Assembly: GCA_021234155.1 (NCBI GenBank)
Contig: JAJEKV010000126.1
Span: 718,969 to 782,968 of the forward strand
Source: Isoetes taiwanensis
Taxonomy: Eukaryota; Streptophyta; Lycopodiopsida; Isoetales; Isoetaceae
DNA length: 64,000 nt
Direction: 5' to 3'
Shown here: positions 34,051 through 45,475 of the stretch, in pieces
How the letters are laid out: the number at the start of each line of letters is the position of its first letter
How positions within the stretch are numbered: the first letter of the stretch is position 1
Notes under the pieces: model-generated
Database searches by the model: none
What the model was told of the DNA's origin: nothing
The model's input: the letters and a program-made list of their open reading frames with translations, nothing else
Translations under genes and position numbers: made by a program

Positions 34051-35892
34051 ATTGCCGATGTTGTAATCGCCCGATCGCAGAGCTTTGAGCCTAATCACGA
34101 TGTAGAGCTTCAAAACATGCCCGAAGCCAACCGCCGATGCAGTGGCTTGTCGGTATGTTCTTCACCAAATTTCTTGTCGCTAGAGGATATCTTCGCATTT
34201 CCTCCACCAACCGCTGCATGTCGGCTAGCATCCATTAACATCTTAAATAAACATTACAGCCTTGGACCCCCATGACCGGCACCGACTTCCCTTAATGCAT
34301 GCAATTATATTAATTACCTTACTGTAATATTTTTATATTAGCATTATAGTAGTATTGGATATATTGCTTCCAATAGTATTATATTTAACTAACTATTATA
34401 TGATAACTTTTAATGACCTTTAAGATATGTCATTATATACAATTATCGAGGCAATACTTATTTTGAAAAGTATTTTAATTATTTATCATATGACTAGGTT
34501 TATACCATCGGATCCAAGTGTTGAGCGTGTGACTCTCGCCGCTACTTGGTTGGTGATGTATGAACCTTACATGTATATATACTTTACATTTGCTATACTT
34601 ATGGAAAGATAGACAAATTCTTATTATATTTGATAGGATCCTATGAGGGTTACTTATGCCTTTTGGAAGGAATTACATCCTTAAGGTTTAACTAAGATTT
34701 TATGTAATTATTATCTTACTTTTGTCTCGATACTAAGATATCTACACGAGACAAAACTATCTATCTATGATTATTATGAACATATCATTTATCAACAAGA
34801 CATTAAAGCTTATGATACATGCCTTCACGAGTGCTATCAATGCCCTCGCATAATAGTATACTTAAGATAACATAATTTATGTAGTTATAGGGGGTTCACA
34901 ACCCCCTAATAATTTAATTAAGAGCTAGGCTACTAGCTCATTCCTAGATGAATGCAAACAATAGATCATGGCGAAGAAATTTATGCAAAGCCTCTCCCCA
35001 CCTTAGTTGTCGCACCCGCTAAGGCTAGAATACATCTCCCATTGAGCGGTGTCGACTAATTTGGAGACTGACTTGGCGTTGCATTGCTTCCATTGATTCG
35101 CCCCCCACTTTGGTTGCGCATTGGCTATCGCACCGACCGCCTTGCATGATGAAGGACACATAGACATTAAGCATCTATCCATCTTACGCCCATATGCTTT
35201 GGCTACTTGTCAAGGAACTCTACTCTAAGGGTCTACTAATTGATGATGGCTTTCAACCCCTAAGATATAGGTTGGTTCGGGTCCTGAGATTGAGCCCCCA
35301 TTCTCTTCATAAGAAAATGGTCCTACACCTCAATGTATTGATGTTAATTGATGTCATAACATCTTAGCTATTCTATTTACCTTAAGAGGTTATATGTTTT
35401 TATCTAACACATTAATTTGCTAGCCTTAGCTAACATATTTAACCATCTATGATGGATGCAACCATCATGTTTAACATATCTATCCCTAGCTATGAGTTAT
35501 TGAATTATTTAGAACAATTATAAATTGCAAGGTTTTATCATCATGACAATTCCTTTTGCCCCAAAAGATTATGTGATTAATGCACTTTTTATTTTTAGAT
35601 ATACCTTTTATTTATTATTCAATTTATATTCTAAATATCCCCTTTTCTTAGTTATTTACTCTCTTGAATATTCCTATCAATTGAATTGATGTCATCATAA
35701 CAAGTTGGCTTAACTTGTTAGATTACTTCTTTTCATTAGATTGATTATTCCTTGAGGTACTAGCTTTATACATGGTCAACAATTATCTTAGTAATGATTC
35801 CTTCGATTTTTTAATCCCGTCAATGATTACTTTGTTTGGGTCCCATAGGCCAATTGGTGTGGACGCTTAAAAACTATTCTATTCTAGTCTTT

Positions 35893-35999
35893 CATTCTAT
35901 TCTATTCTATTCTATTCTATTCTATTCTATTCTATTCTATTCTATTCTATTCTATTCTATTCTTATTCTATTCTATTCTATTCTATTCTATTCTATTCT
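35893..35999. repeat. (TTCTA)n microsatellite
   Basis: About 21 units of a pentanucleotide TATTC/TTCTA, with one interruption near 35962. It lies inside the gypsy interior. Confidence 0.95.
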
Positions 36000-36580
36000 T
36001 CTTGCGAGGTGATCTTTCTCACCAAGTGGTTTCAATATGTTGGATGTCAAACAATCATGTATAATTTTAGTTACTCCTATGCATTTCCTTCCCAATCGCT
36101 GACGCTTAGTTCAACTTAGGCCAATCCCTTCATGAGAAAATCTGAAATGCCTTTCCACTCCCATTATGGATGTCATCATCCATAATCCTATCATACTATA
36201 TGATCATCCATATGATGATCGTAGCTCCTCAATCTTGCTAGCGGCTCATCCACTCATTGTTCTTGATTGCTTGTGACTCGAGCTCCTCCTCGATATAGAG
36301 GTCAACTTTTCATTAGAGGCTTCCCATTCTTTGGTGGTTTGATGGCATGAGTTGACCACTTGAAATCTTCTATGTTACTTTTCAAAAGCATGAAGGTGGT
36401 TCCATTGGAAAAATCCTCCATTGAATTCTTCATCTTGGCGGCTAAAGGATGCCTCTAGATCCGATATTGTTGTGCCAACTCCATCCTTCGAAAATAACAT
36501 GTTGATGTATGACAAGTATTGAGGATGTTGCTCGCCCATGCCTTCCAATTGTCCCAAGATCTATTTTCTTTGATCTGTTA

Positions 36581-36607
36581 TAGAGAGAGAGAGAGAGAGA
36601 GAGAGAG
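36581..36607. repeat. (GA)n microsatellite
   Basis: Thirteen GA units, uninterrupted. Confidence 0.95.
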
Positions 36608-38299
36608 AACAAGGGGAAATACGCATGCAAGTCATATAGCTCACACTATTATGATTACAAATACTATTAAAGCTATTAGGCTTGATGGTGTCTCCCTCGG
36701 GTGCACACGTATCCATGGCATTGTTGTCGATGTTCCTCCTAATGCTTAGTGTTGAAAGATCTATATCCTCTTATTTGTACGTCACTGTGCTCATTGATAG
36801 ACTCCATATGTTTGAGCTCTCCAATGTCTCACAAAAGTGGGTAACTTGCTTCTCGCGCTTCACATGCTAACTAAGGATGTGACGGTCATTGATGCTTCGG
36901 CATTCAGGTCTCGGCTTCTTAATCTTGTTCTTGGGCAATAATTGCTTCCCTTCACAATGTCTAAAGATCTTTGAGGCCTCTTGAAGTTGTGCGCAATTCC
37001 TTTGGCTAGACTCGTAATTAAGGAGTTGTTCTCTTCATCGGGCCTTTTTCAATTGTCGATCCTTGGGTTTGCAAAGTTGCATGTGAGTTGTCGTAGCTTG
37101 GTGAGGTTTCTAGCTGATTCTTCGATTCTTTGGCTCGGTTCTCCATTGAGCTTCTCATCTTACCCGCTTGATGGCTTAGATGTTATCACGTTATCACATT
37201 CTAGTGCTATGTTTTGCGCCTTCTAGTCTTGTGGTGCCTTCTAGTTGCAATTGATCACGCCCACGCTTTGAACCTCATGTTGCATCTAAGGAGCTCGGAA
37301 GTACTAGCATTCCTTCATCTTCTCGATTTATGGCCATTGTCCCTCAATACATGTGCATCTTCCTAGCGGCGAGTAAAGCCTCATGACTCTTCTCCTGATT
37401 GGATTGGTTTTGTCGGGGATGATGTACTCTTATATCTACGAAGCTTGACCCTTAAGTTGAAGTACTTTCTCGCGCCTAGACCTCTTTCATGTCCTTGAAT
37501 AGCCGTGCTATTGTCTTGAACTCTCTTTTCCGAAGGTGCTTTGGTTGATGTCCTTGTCATTAAGGTGTCGAATGCTTCTATCTTGGCTGCTGAGGTCCCT
37601 CGTGTCGAGATAAGTTGGGCTTCTTGTGTTCTAATTGTTGGTAGGAGTACTTGATGAAGCCATCACCTAGTTGTTGAATGAGCATAGGGCATAACCCATC
37701 GTTGTGAAGCCTTTCTTAAGTGTATCTCCATTTGGCATGCGTGTTACAAACATCACCATATAAGGTGTGATTATGGTCATCAAGAGGTTGCCTCCTTTAG
37801 TTGGCTCGTTGATGTCGGGTCATCCCAGAAGAATTCCTCGACGCCTATTGGCTTGAGGTCGTGGTCGCAGTTTTTGAAGATGTGTCTTCGCTCCTCCTTC
37901 TATTGTTGAGGACACTCATGTTATTTGTGTTGCGGCTTCGCTACAAGAGGTAGAGTTGCATCCCAAACGTGCAAAACCTAGATGGTGTAGCACTAGAGAT
38001 CTTGACATGACTGGCTTTATCTCTCATCTTGACATTGTGCCGGGACGAGCGATCTTCTACTTGAGGCCGCCGGCAAGTGTCCGAGTTGAAGCTTGATTTG
38101 GGCTCGGTCGCCTCTCTCTAATTGTTCTTCCATTCAACACTTGCTCTTGGCTATACCTGTGGTTCTTTTGCTTCATCCTTTGGCACTCATGGAGTTTCTT
38201 GATGCAAACACTAAACCCTAAAACATGATCCTAAACTCATGTTTTGTACTATGTTGAGCACCGATAGTTATGGATAGACATATATATAATTATACCGGA

Positions 38300-39500
38300 T
38301 TTTAATTCATCCACTTTTCTAATTTATAGAAGAGCATATGCTTAATTGTGTATACTTCTTTAGGATTTTCCTTCCTCCAATCACGCTTTGATTCTTCGGT
38401 TTTGCTTTGCATCTTCCTCGCTCGCTTGACTCGGGGTTCCTTAAGGTGTTGTGGATCGTAGTTGACCGTGTGTGATTTGAGTTCGTTATTCCGTTGTTCG
38501 ATGTGAACCCTTGAGTTGAAAAATGCTCCTCCTTAATGTGTTTACCCGTCATGTGGGTGTCGTTTGAGATGTGTAGTGCCATTGATCGCTTGAGTACGAT
38601 CACTTGGTTGTTTACAATGGGCATTGTTGCATGTCTTTGAAGCTTCGTTGTGAGATGCTTCCCCTATGCCCGAATTGTTGTCATCTCCATTGCACATGCC
38701 ATCACTCCTTTGAGTTGCGTTTGAGTGGTCTGTGGTTGTTGGCTAGGTCGGCTCCTTCGTCCTTTGCCATGCTCTGCCTCCCCCGCCTCCTCTCTGGTTC
38801 TGATTGCAGCCCTATGTCTTTCGGCTTATTCGTCCACCGGTACTGCTATCATCTCCCTGTAGTCGCCGAACATGAACTTAAGAGATGTTACGTTGATACT
38901 GCCTCTATCCTGTTCGACTGATGCTGCTGCCGAGGTGCCAGGTAGGAGCGCACTCGTTGTTTTCCATCTGATTTCCATCCGCTCGTGGATCGCTATGAAC
39001 TCCTCCTCTGTGGGTAACTCCTGTTGTGCCATCATCTAGCGATGCCGGTGTGGCTTTCTATCCGGCGATGTCCGCCAATGTAATGCGTCTGGGCCTCCCT
39101 TTGTACTGATGTGGAAGTCCTGTGTCTCCCACTGATGAAGTCATCAGGTCCCGGTTGTTGACATAGGAGATGTAGGAGCTTGTCTATCCTGTAGCCCATG
39201 TCCCCTCGAGGTTCTTGATGTCGTCTTGAGGCTTTCAAACGCTTCCTTGGATGATTATCTGGATTAGTCTTGTGATGCCTAGCCCAAGTGGTGGAGTTGT
39301 CCTTGTAGTTCTCAGCCCCTCTTCAAAACTTTGAAGTTCCTCCTTAGCTTGTCAGCCTCTCTGTGTGTTGGGTCGGCGTCAGCGATGTCCTCCATATCCG
39401 ACCAATGTCCTTCATCTTCCTCCCGCCTTTCCCTCTCGTACTCGAAGCATGGCACTCTTTTTCCACACCACGCCATGGCCATAGGCTCAATATCTAGGGT
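38300..39500 (-). pseudogene. Probable gypsy gag remnant
   Basis: Minus-strand frames give a charged stretch (EYERERREEDEGHWSDMED near 39400-39440), KLRRNFKVLKRG (about 39330-39360), MAQQELPTEEEFIAIHERME (about 38970-39035), and a basic, Asn/Thr-rich tail (38319-38624). Its place, between the leader and the rest of the interior, is that of gag. No zinc knuckle is clear, so the call rests mainly on position and composition. Confidence 0.4.
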
Positions 39501-40424
39501 TGGACGGATGGTTCTCCTATCCGGGTTTGGGCTCTATGGGATAGGAAAATTGCTATAGTCATGCGGTGTATGAGGAGTATCTCCTCCTATTTACATCTAT
39601 GGACATGTAATTGGGTGTCTATGTTGGGTATGTCCTACAGAGCTATCTTGAGGGCCATATTTGGTGCAAAGTATCCTATGCAAGGTGGGAGCTCTACTAG
39701 AGATGGTCCTATCTTAGCATGGAACTTCCAGACATAATGTCTTGGTAGAAGGGGTGGCATTGATGGTAGCCTCCACATCGACCGCTTCTAAAAGATATTG
39801 AAAATGAGTTGATGTCTGCCCGGCCACATGAGTTGTGGCGCTTGTACCATCGCCTAAATGCAAAGTGGGTTGTCATGGAGTATGAGCAAATAGGGATGAT
39901 GCACGATGGGGAAGTTCTTTAGGGGCCTGAAAAATCGCTTGGAGTGAGGAGCAAGGGTGTAGGATGCAAATGACACATGTGGTCCTTTATTTATAGGCAA
40001 AACCCTAATTTTTGGAAAATTCAAGTTGGGAAATATCTATGATTCTAAGGTCTAGGTGTACAATTCACAGGCTAACTATGCTAAAGACTGCATTCTAAGG
40101 ATCCTACAGCAACAAATTTCATCTACTTTGGGGAAAGTGTGGGGGTAAGAGCATATTAGGGTCTACATGTTTTGAAACTACCGGAAAATACTGGTAGTCA
40201 AAGATGATGATATATTTGAGTTCTTAACATCTTCTTGACATCACAAATTACCTTTTACAACATGCATGTACTACTACTCTTGAACATGACACAATTTTAA
40301 TTAATCTTACAAAATAGGTACTTTAAAATACAATTATGTACTTTGATCCCTTTTGGTAATTTTTTGTGGGCCCTAACATGCTTTCACCCGTGGACAAATT
40401 GGGGCAATTTTGGGACCACCACAT

Positions 40425-41550
40425 CGCATAGAATATGATCATAAGTGGCACGGGCCCGGAGGGTGGGGCCTGTTAGTCGAGGATGATGCCAAACATGCAA
40501 ACTAAGGGTGAAATCCGCATATCTCGTCGAGATAGGTCGGATTGAGCCCCTTACTTGTTTATTTGGATAAGTTTTGGGCCTGTTAGGGGTTCCACCACTC
40601 ACAAAGTGGCAAAGGCGCGAGGCGCTAGGAATATGATCCTAAGTGGCCTCGGGCGCCTCGGGAGGGGTGGGGATCCATTTGAGTTAGGGCCAAAAGGGTC
40701 AAAATCCTGCTAATTAAGGTGAGCTGAATCGAATGGTGTGCTTACTTTCTGCATTTGGACAAGTTTTGCATAGATCGATTGCTTCGACCACTCACACGGT
40801 CTTGGCGAGGCACTTAGGAATATAATCCTAAGTGGCCTGGTGCACTCGTGAGGGGTGGGGCCAAAACATTGAGTTTTGCTCCAATTTGTTGATTCCAAAT
40901 GCAGGAAGCTTAGTAATACCCCCTAATTAAGCATGATTTACACATTAACATGATCAAAATATAAATTTGTATTTATAATAAACTAGCAATCTTCTTTTCT
41001 CACGAGAGCTCGTGGATGTTGCACCCGAGTTCTTGATAGTCGGTGAAGGTTCTTCATCTGATGATTAACGTATGTCTTCCATTCGATGAAGATTGTTGAT
41101 AGGCCTAGGTTGTGCCTTACCATGCTTTGCTTCGCTTTTGTAGAGGTGTTTGCCATAGTGCTTCCTCTCTTGGCTCTACCTTTTTTCATTCTCCTCCTTT
41201 TGTTGTCGTCACGTCACTTTGGGTCTTCAATGTCTTCACAAAGTCGTGCTCCTTGCCCTTCCGTGGCTCTAGCCTTGTACTAGAAAAAGCTATTGCTTCT
41301 ATTTCTAATTAAACTGTAGTTTGGAAGACGTAATTTAGGGTTTGAGATACTTCGATTATTTTAAGGTGGTATATAATACTTTTAGCCTAATTTGAGGTCA
41401 TAAATTGATTCTAGACTCTTTAATAGTCCTAACGCAACAAATTTGGAGCTGATAACTCAAGTTATGAAGGTTCAAAGTTTTGACCACTCACCGCGGCGCG
41501 AGCAACTCAAATATGATCCCAAGTGGCCCGGGCGCACTCGTGAGGGGTCA
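40425..41550. repeat. Leader module repeated four times
   Basis: A module containing AATATGATCCTAAGTGGCC followed by GGGCGC..CTCG..GAGGGGT occurs at about 40427, 40630, 40810 and 41507. Three copies are preceded by an ACCACTCAC-type phrase. The first three are spaced about 200 and 180 bp apart. Confidence 0.75.
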
Positions 41551-41579
41551 CCTCTTTTGGACAATTTAGGTTGGGTTTT

Positions 41580-42195
41580 TTTTTTTGCTAAAACTTATCA
41601 CTACTCTTAGCATTAACCTATTGTCGCACTACAATTGGGAAAAAAATTTCACCTCGAGGTTCTTGTGGGAGGTTGTTCCCAAGAATGGAAGTTTTTAGTC
41701 CTAAGGAAAATGGTCGTTTCTTTACAAAGAAAAAAATAAGGAATTGCTAAATCCAAAGTGGTGAAATAGACTTGGCTAAAGTATGCCAAAAGTTGAGATG
41801 CAAGCTTCTAACGTTTAGCTAATCTTTTCAAATTTTGCTAGCTCTACTTTCTTACATTTGGCTAAACTCATATTTAAAAAGAAAAAATATTTTGCACTAA
41901 TTTAAGACCTAATATTAACTGGTCATAATAGATATAGAGGTTATAAAATAATTTGGCTAAAGTGCGTCAAAATTTGAAGTAAAAGCTTCTAAGTTTTGGC
42001 TAAACTCTCCAATTTTTGGCACTTATACTTTCTTACGATTAGCTAAAGTCCTGGATGAAATGGAGGTGGGGCATGAAATAGACTTGGCTAATATTTTTTT
42101 TTTTTGCCCAAAAGGGCCATAGTTTTAGCCGTTTTTTTCCCAACTAGTCTAAAATTTCGCCATTTAGCTAAGATTAGCCACTAATTTTTTCCCTG
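41580..42195. mobile_element. Diverged hAT-like MITE relative
   Basis: The right end, read inward, is CAGGGAAAAAATTAG, similar to the TIR of 43713-44316. The interior has the same TTTAGCTAAA-like and CTTTCTTAC words. The left end is unclear and no target duplication was found. Confidence 0.45.
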
Positions 42196-42223
42196 GTGCT
42201 CGATCTTGGTCTACTAAGATCAT

Positions 42224-42235
42224 GCTCTGATACCA
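42224..42235 (-). promoter_or_regulatory. Primer binding site (initiator tRNA-Met)
   Basis: TGGTATCAGAGC on the minus strand, one base from the LTR boundary at 42237. It is the standard plant PBS complementary to the 3' end of initiator methionine tRNA, and it fixes the element's strand. Confidence 0.85.
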
Positions 42236-43580
42236 CTGTGACGTCCCCTACTCCTTATACGATGCACACATCATATCTGAAGGAGGAGCATTCCCCCTGG
42301 TAGCTACACTGATAGGGGCCATCCACCTGACTCCACTCCCAGTGGAATGAGCCAGCAAGGGAAGAATGGATGTGTCACTCACCCGTCTTCCATCGGTCGA
42401 CCTATCTCTTGAGCTAGCACGAATAAACAAACATGAGCACAAACTAACAGTATATATAAATACAACCACCTCGAAGGGTGAACATATCATAACATCACAG
42501 AGATAACAACATCAACATAACAATAACAGAAAGGGGGAATCCTACCCAAGGCTCAGACTCAAAGGGGTGTGACTGACGGCTTGGGCCTCCCGTGTCAATG
42601 CATTTCGGAATTCATGGCAGATTTGGTTGGCATAGAACATGGCTGAGGGTAGTCCACTCCATCCGCCTCCCGCACACACTTTGCGCAGTAGGCCAGACAA
42701 GTGCCTGGACTCGGCCGTAGCCTCACGGGTGAATAGCCGGGGGGGCTACTACTATTGGGTTGCATCTCCCGGCCCAATGAGGCAGGAGGAGAGTTGCCTC
42801 TCCTCGAGGCATCCATGCTCATCACAGGCGGCTAGAGGGCCACCGCCCTTATTCGACTAAACTCACTGGAAGGCGACGCATCACCCCACGAGTGTCGAGC
42901 TCATGCCTTGCCCACACGCAGTGGCAAGCCATTAAGCCTAGCCCACGAGACCCCGATAGGCCTTACTACCGTAGGGTCCGTGATGAGACAAGCTCCTCCT
43001 TATCAACCTGCCTAGCCCCCTTCACCCACAACCAAAGTGCTCCTTGCGCACGGGCCGCAATAATTGGGTACTAATGATACTATGCTAGGATCATCTTCTA
43101 CAAGGTTGCTAGGGTCTCTACCCCCCTTCCCAATACATTGAGGTCACGTAGAATGAAATACCATCATCATCACAAAACTTGAAATGAAGAATATCATCTA
43201 ATCTATCTACCTAAACACAGTAGTTAGGTTCCTTAGTTAGGAGCCATGATCTCGGGATCTATAAGGCCTCTATGGCTAAATGAATATGCTAAACTACCTC
43301 ATTGCCTAGCTCAAAGACGGATTTTCACAAATGAATCGATCAATACCTCGCTCCCCCGGCCTCTTCCGACTCCTAACGCATCCATGTCCCCGATCTTGTT
43401 GAAGATGGCCGCCACCTACCTAACCACAGCAAAGGCGGTTTTACGATTCGAGCAATGCGAAAATGGGGTCTCTACTTCACGAAAAATGGCGTAAGAGACC
43501 TAAATGCGAAATGAGAAAGGAGCTTTATGGAAACCCTAAAATGCAAAGAGAGAAAAGGGTTTAGGGTTTAAGGGGAAAGC

Positions 43581-43590
43581 CCTTTTATAG
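43581..43590 (-). promoter_or_regulatory. TATA box in 5' LTR
   Basis: CTATAAAAGG on the minus strand, same position as in the 3' LTR. This would be the promoter for the genomic RNA of the element. Confidence 0.55.
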
Positions 43591-43712
43591 AAACCCTTAG
43601 GGTTAGGTTGCAATGGGGTCCATGGGGTTATAATTGTGTATGTTTATTTAACATGCACAACATTCAATGTTGCCCCCTAGGTGCAACCCTTGCCCCCTAG
43701 GTGCAACCCTAT

Positions 43713-44316
43713 CAGGGAATAAATTACTAATCGCATATTTCTTATTAGTCAAAATGACTTTAGCTAAACTTGCTCGATATTAATCCCAAAACTTTCTGTG
43801 GTTTAGCTAAACTCTACACATTTTTCCTCTCATACTTTCTAGCGTTTAGCTAAACTAACCCAAACATCATCCCAAAAAATTCTATGGTGTGGCCAACAGA
43901 AAATATAAAATCAAATTACTATACTTTTTTTCAATATATTCCATTTATTTTAGTCATTTTCTTTGTGAAAACATTCTAAAATAATGCAAACTATCAAAGT
44001 CTAGGACTCAAATTAATTAATAATGCTAAAAACTAAACTACTAATCATATATTTCATATAAACTAGAATGATATTAGCTAAACTAGCCCGAAATTCGATC
44101 TAAAAGTTTCTATGGTTTAGCTAAACACTACAAAATTTCGCTCACTTACTTTCTAGCATTTGGCTAAAGAGCTTCAGGATTGGTGTAGTCCCGAAAAAAG
44201 TTAAGCTAAAATTATTATTTTTTTTCCAATATTTTCCATTTACTTTAGCCAATTTTTTTTGAAAATGTGCTAAAAAATTGCCAAACAACTAAGTTTAGCC
44301 CTTAAATTATTCCATG
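43713..44316. mobile_element. hAT-like MITE (604 bp) in the 5' LTR
   Basis: Ends are CAGGGAATAA and, reverse-complemented, CATGGAATAA. It is flanked by AACCCTAT at 43705-43712 and 44317-44324. The 3' LTR has a single AACCCTAT at the homologous point (32706-32713 region), so both the duplication and the boundaries are confirmed. An 8-bp TSD and a CAGGG start are hAT features. The interior is AT-rich with repeated TTTAGCTAAA-like words and has no transposase. Confidence 0.85.
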
Positions 44317-44421
44317 AACCCTATATGTCTCAAGAAGTACATGTCATCCGTGACATGTATGGGTGACGATGGCGATAATATAATATACGATTCTAGGCAT
44401 ATATTATGCTAGAAAGATGTA

Positions 44422-45475
44422 CTGAATTTAGTTTGACCTACTTCCGGCAGGATATAACCTTATTGGGTCAATAGATAATGCATTTGGCTGGAAAATTTAA
44501 ATATCAGGTCCTGGTGGACATGGTATTCTGTTAATGCGCTTCTGCTATGATATAATTGTATGTAGTTGGATTAAAATCATAATTTGGCTTCATCAATGAT
44601 GTATGTGTATAGTAAATATAAATGATTAGCTGGCCTTTTATATTATTCCCAAGGTAAGTGGAGCACGTGACTGGCGTCGGATAATTATGACTACATCCTC
44701 AGTGCGTAATCATCAGTAATTAGGATGCAGATATGATTTGCTGCCCAGTTCCGAACTGAAGTTATTCTCACCTATCAAGACATCGACACTAGTACCATTA
44801 AAAGTCATGGTGAAATACCCGAAGAGTCCCACCGCTAATTGCTAGTAGCTTAGGGCCTACCCGATTATGCCAATCATTCTTTGGTTCTGCAACTGTGTTT
44901 TTGCTCCATGCTTTGACGTTTTTAGCTTTATGGTTTGATTCGCAAGGACTCAAGTAAGCTCGTCTGAACAAGGGAGATTTTATTTCTCATGTTTATAAGA
45001 CTTGATCATGTTAATTTACTTGTTAAAATGCTTTATCCGTGGATATGTATTAGCTTTCTGACTAAAGCTTTGAGAATTGTACATTTGTGAAATTTAGCAT
45101 ATGAGTTCAATCTCCTCTCGAAGAAAAAGTCTCGTACCATTATTCTTATATGGTTATGGGATGCAATAGTCATAGATGTTGCATTCTATTTTGAAAAGGC
45201 AGTGTAGAGTTGGTCAAGCTCGAAAATAGGAAATGCTCTTTCTTTGAAATACAAGGTGGCACAATAATTGTGTGTATTAATGATGAAATGTCTGAAGATA
45301 CCTGGGTCTAGACTTTGCGTTTTGGTTATAAAGTACAGCCAATTGTGTTATAATCTTTATCCCCGGCTTTAGGGAAAGAATACCCGCACTTCCTTAGAAG
45401 GATTTGGATATTTCCAAGAGGAATTATCAAGGATGGAAGTCCCGAAATGCATTTTTTGGTTTTTTGTTCAGAATT
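44422..45475. repeat. Direct repeat copy 1 (possible LTR)
   Basis: Matches 47505-48570 in the same orientation for about 1 kb, with many small indels. Shared phrases include AGTAAATATAAATGATTAG, TTGGTCAAGCTCGAAAATAG and ATTAATGATGAAATGT. Copy 1 starts right where the gypsy LTR ends, so the gypsy element may have inserted into it. Confidence 0.7.

Larger units (their letters stand above)
34300..38300 (-). other. Gypsy interior without recognisable pol
   Basis: Expected place of protease, RT and RNase H. I looked on the minus strand for RT (YVDD, FLGH) and protease motifs and found none. The 34.3-36.0 kb part is very AT-rich. A minus frame at 36375-36557 and another stretch near 37000-37200 (LRQLTCNFANPRIDN) look protein-like but are unidentified. 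Confidence 0.4.
39505..42236 (-). other. Gypsy 5' leader with repeated modules
   Basis: Long non-coding leader between the PBS and the gag remnant. It holds at least four copies of a GC-rich module and a hAT-related AT-rich segment (41580-42195). A minus-strand TATA-like word (CTATAAATA) lies near 40000. Confidence 0.5.
31222..44421 (-). mobile_element. Ty3/gypsy LTR retrotransposon, 13 kb
   Basis: Two ~1.6-kb direct repeats (31222-32807; 42237 to about 44421) begin TGTGACGTCCCCTACTCC. The 3' LTR ends CGTCACA, giving a TGTGACG...CGTCACA inverted terminus. A PBS complementary to initiator tRNA-Met (TGGTATCAGAGC on minus, 42224-42235) sits next to the 5' LTR. A purine tract on the minus strand (32808-32820) abuts the 3' LTR. 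Integrase C-terminal sequence at 33770-34050 places pol in the expected order. I could not find RT, RNase H or a well-formed protease in 34-38 kb, so it is either heavily decayed or non-autonomous. The outer end of the 5' LTR is blurred and no 5-bp target duplication was found. Confidence 0.8.
42237..44421 (-). repeat. 5' LTR of gypsy element, MITE-interrupted
   Basis: Without the 604-bp MITE and its duplicated 8 bp, it is about 1573 bp, close to the 1586-bp 3' LTR. The terminus near 44421 (AGAAAGATGTA where CGTCACA is expected) is mutated, so that boundary is approximate. The TATA box is at 43581-43590. Confidence 0.75.
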
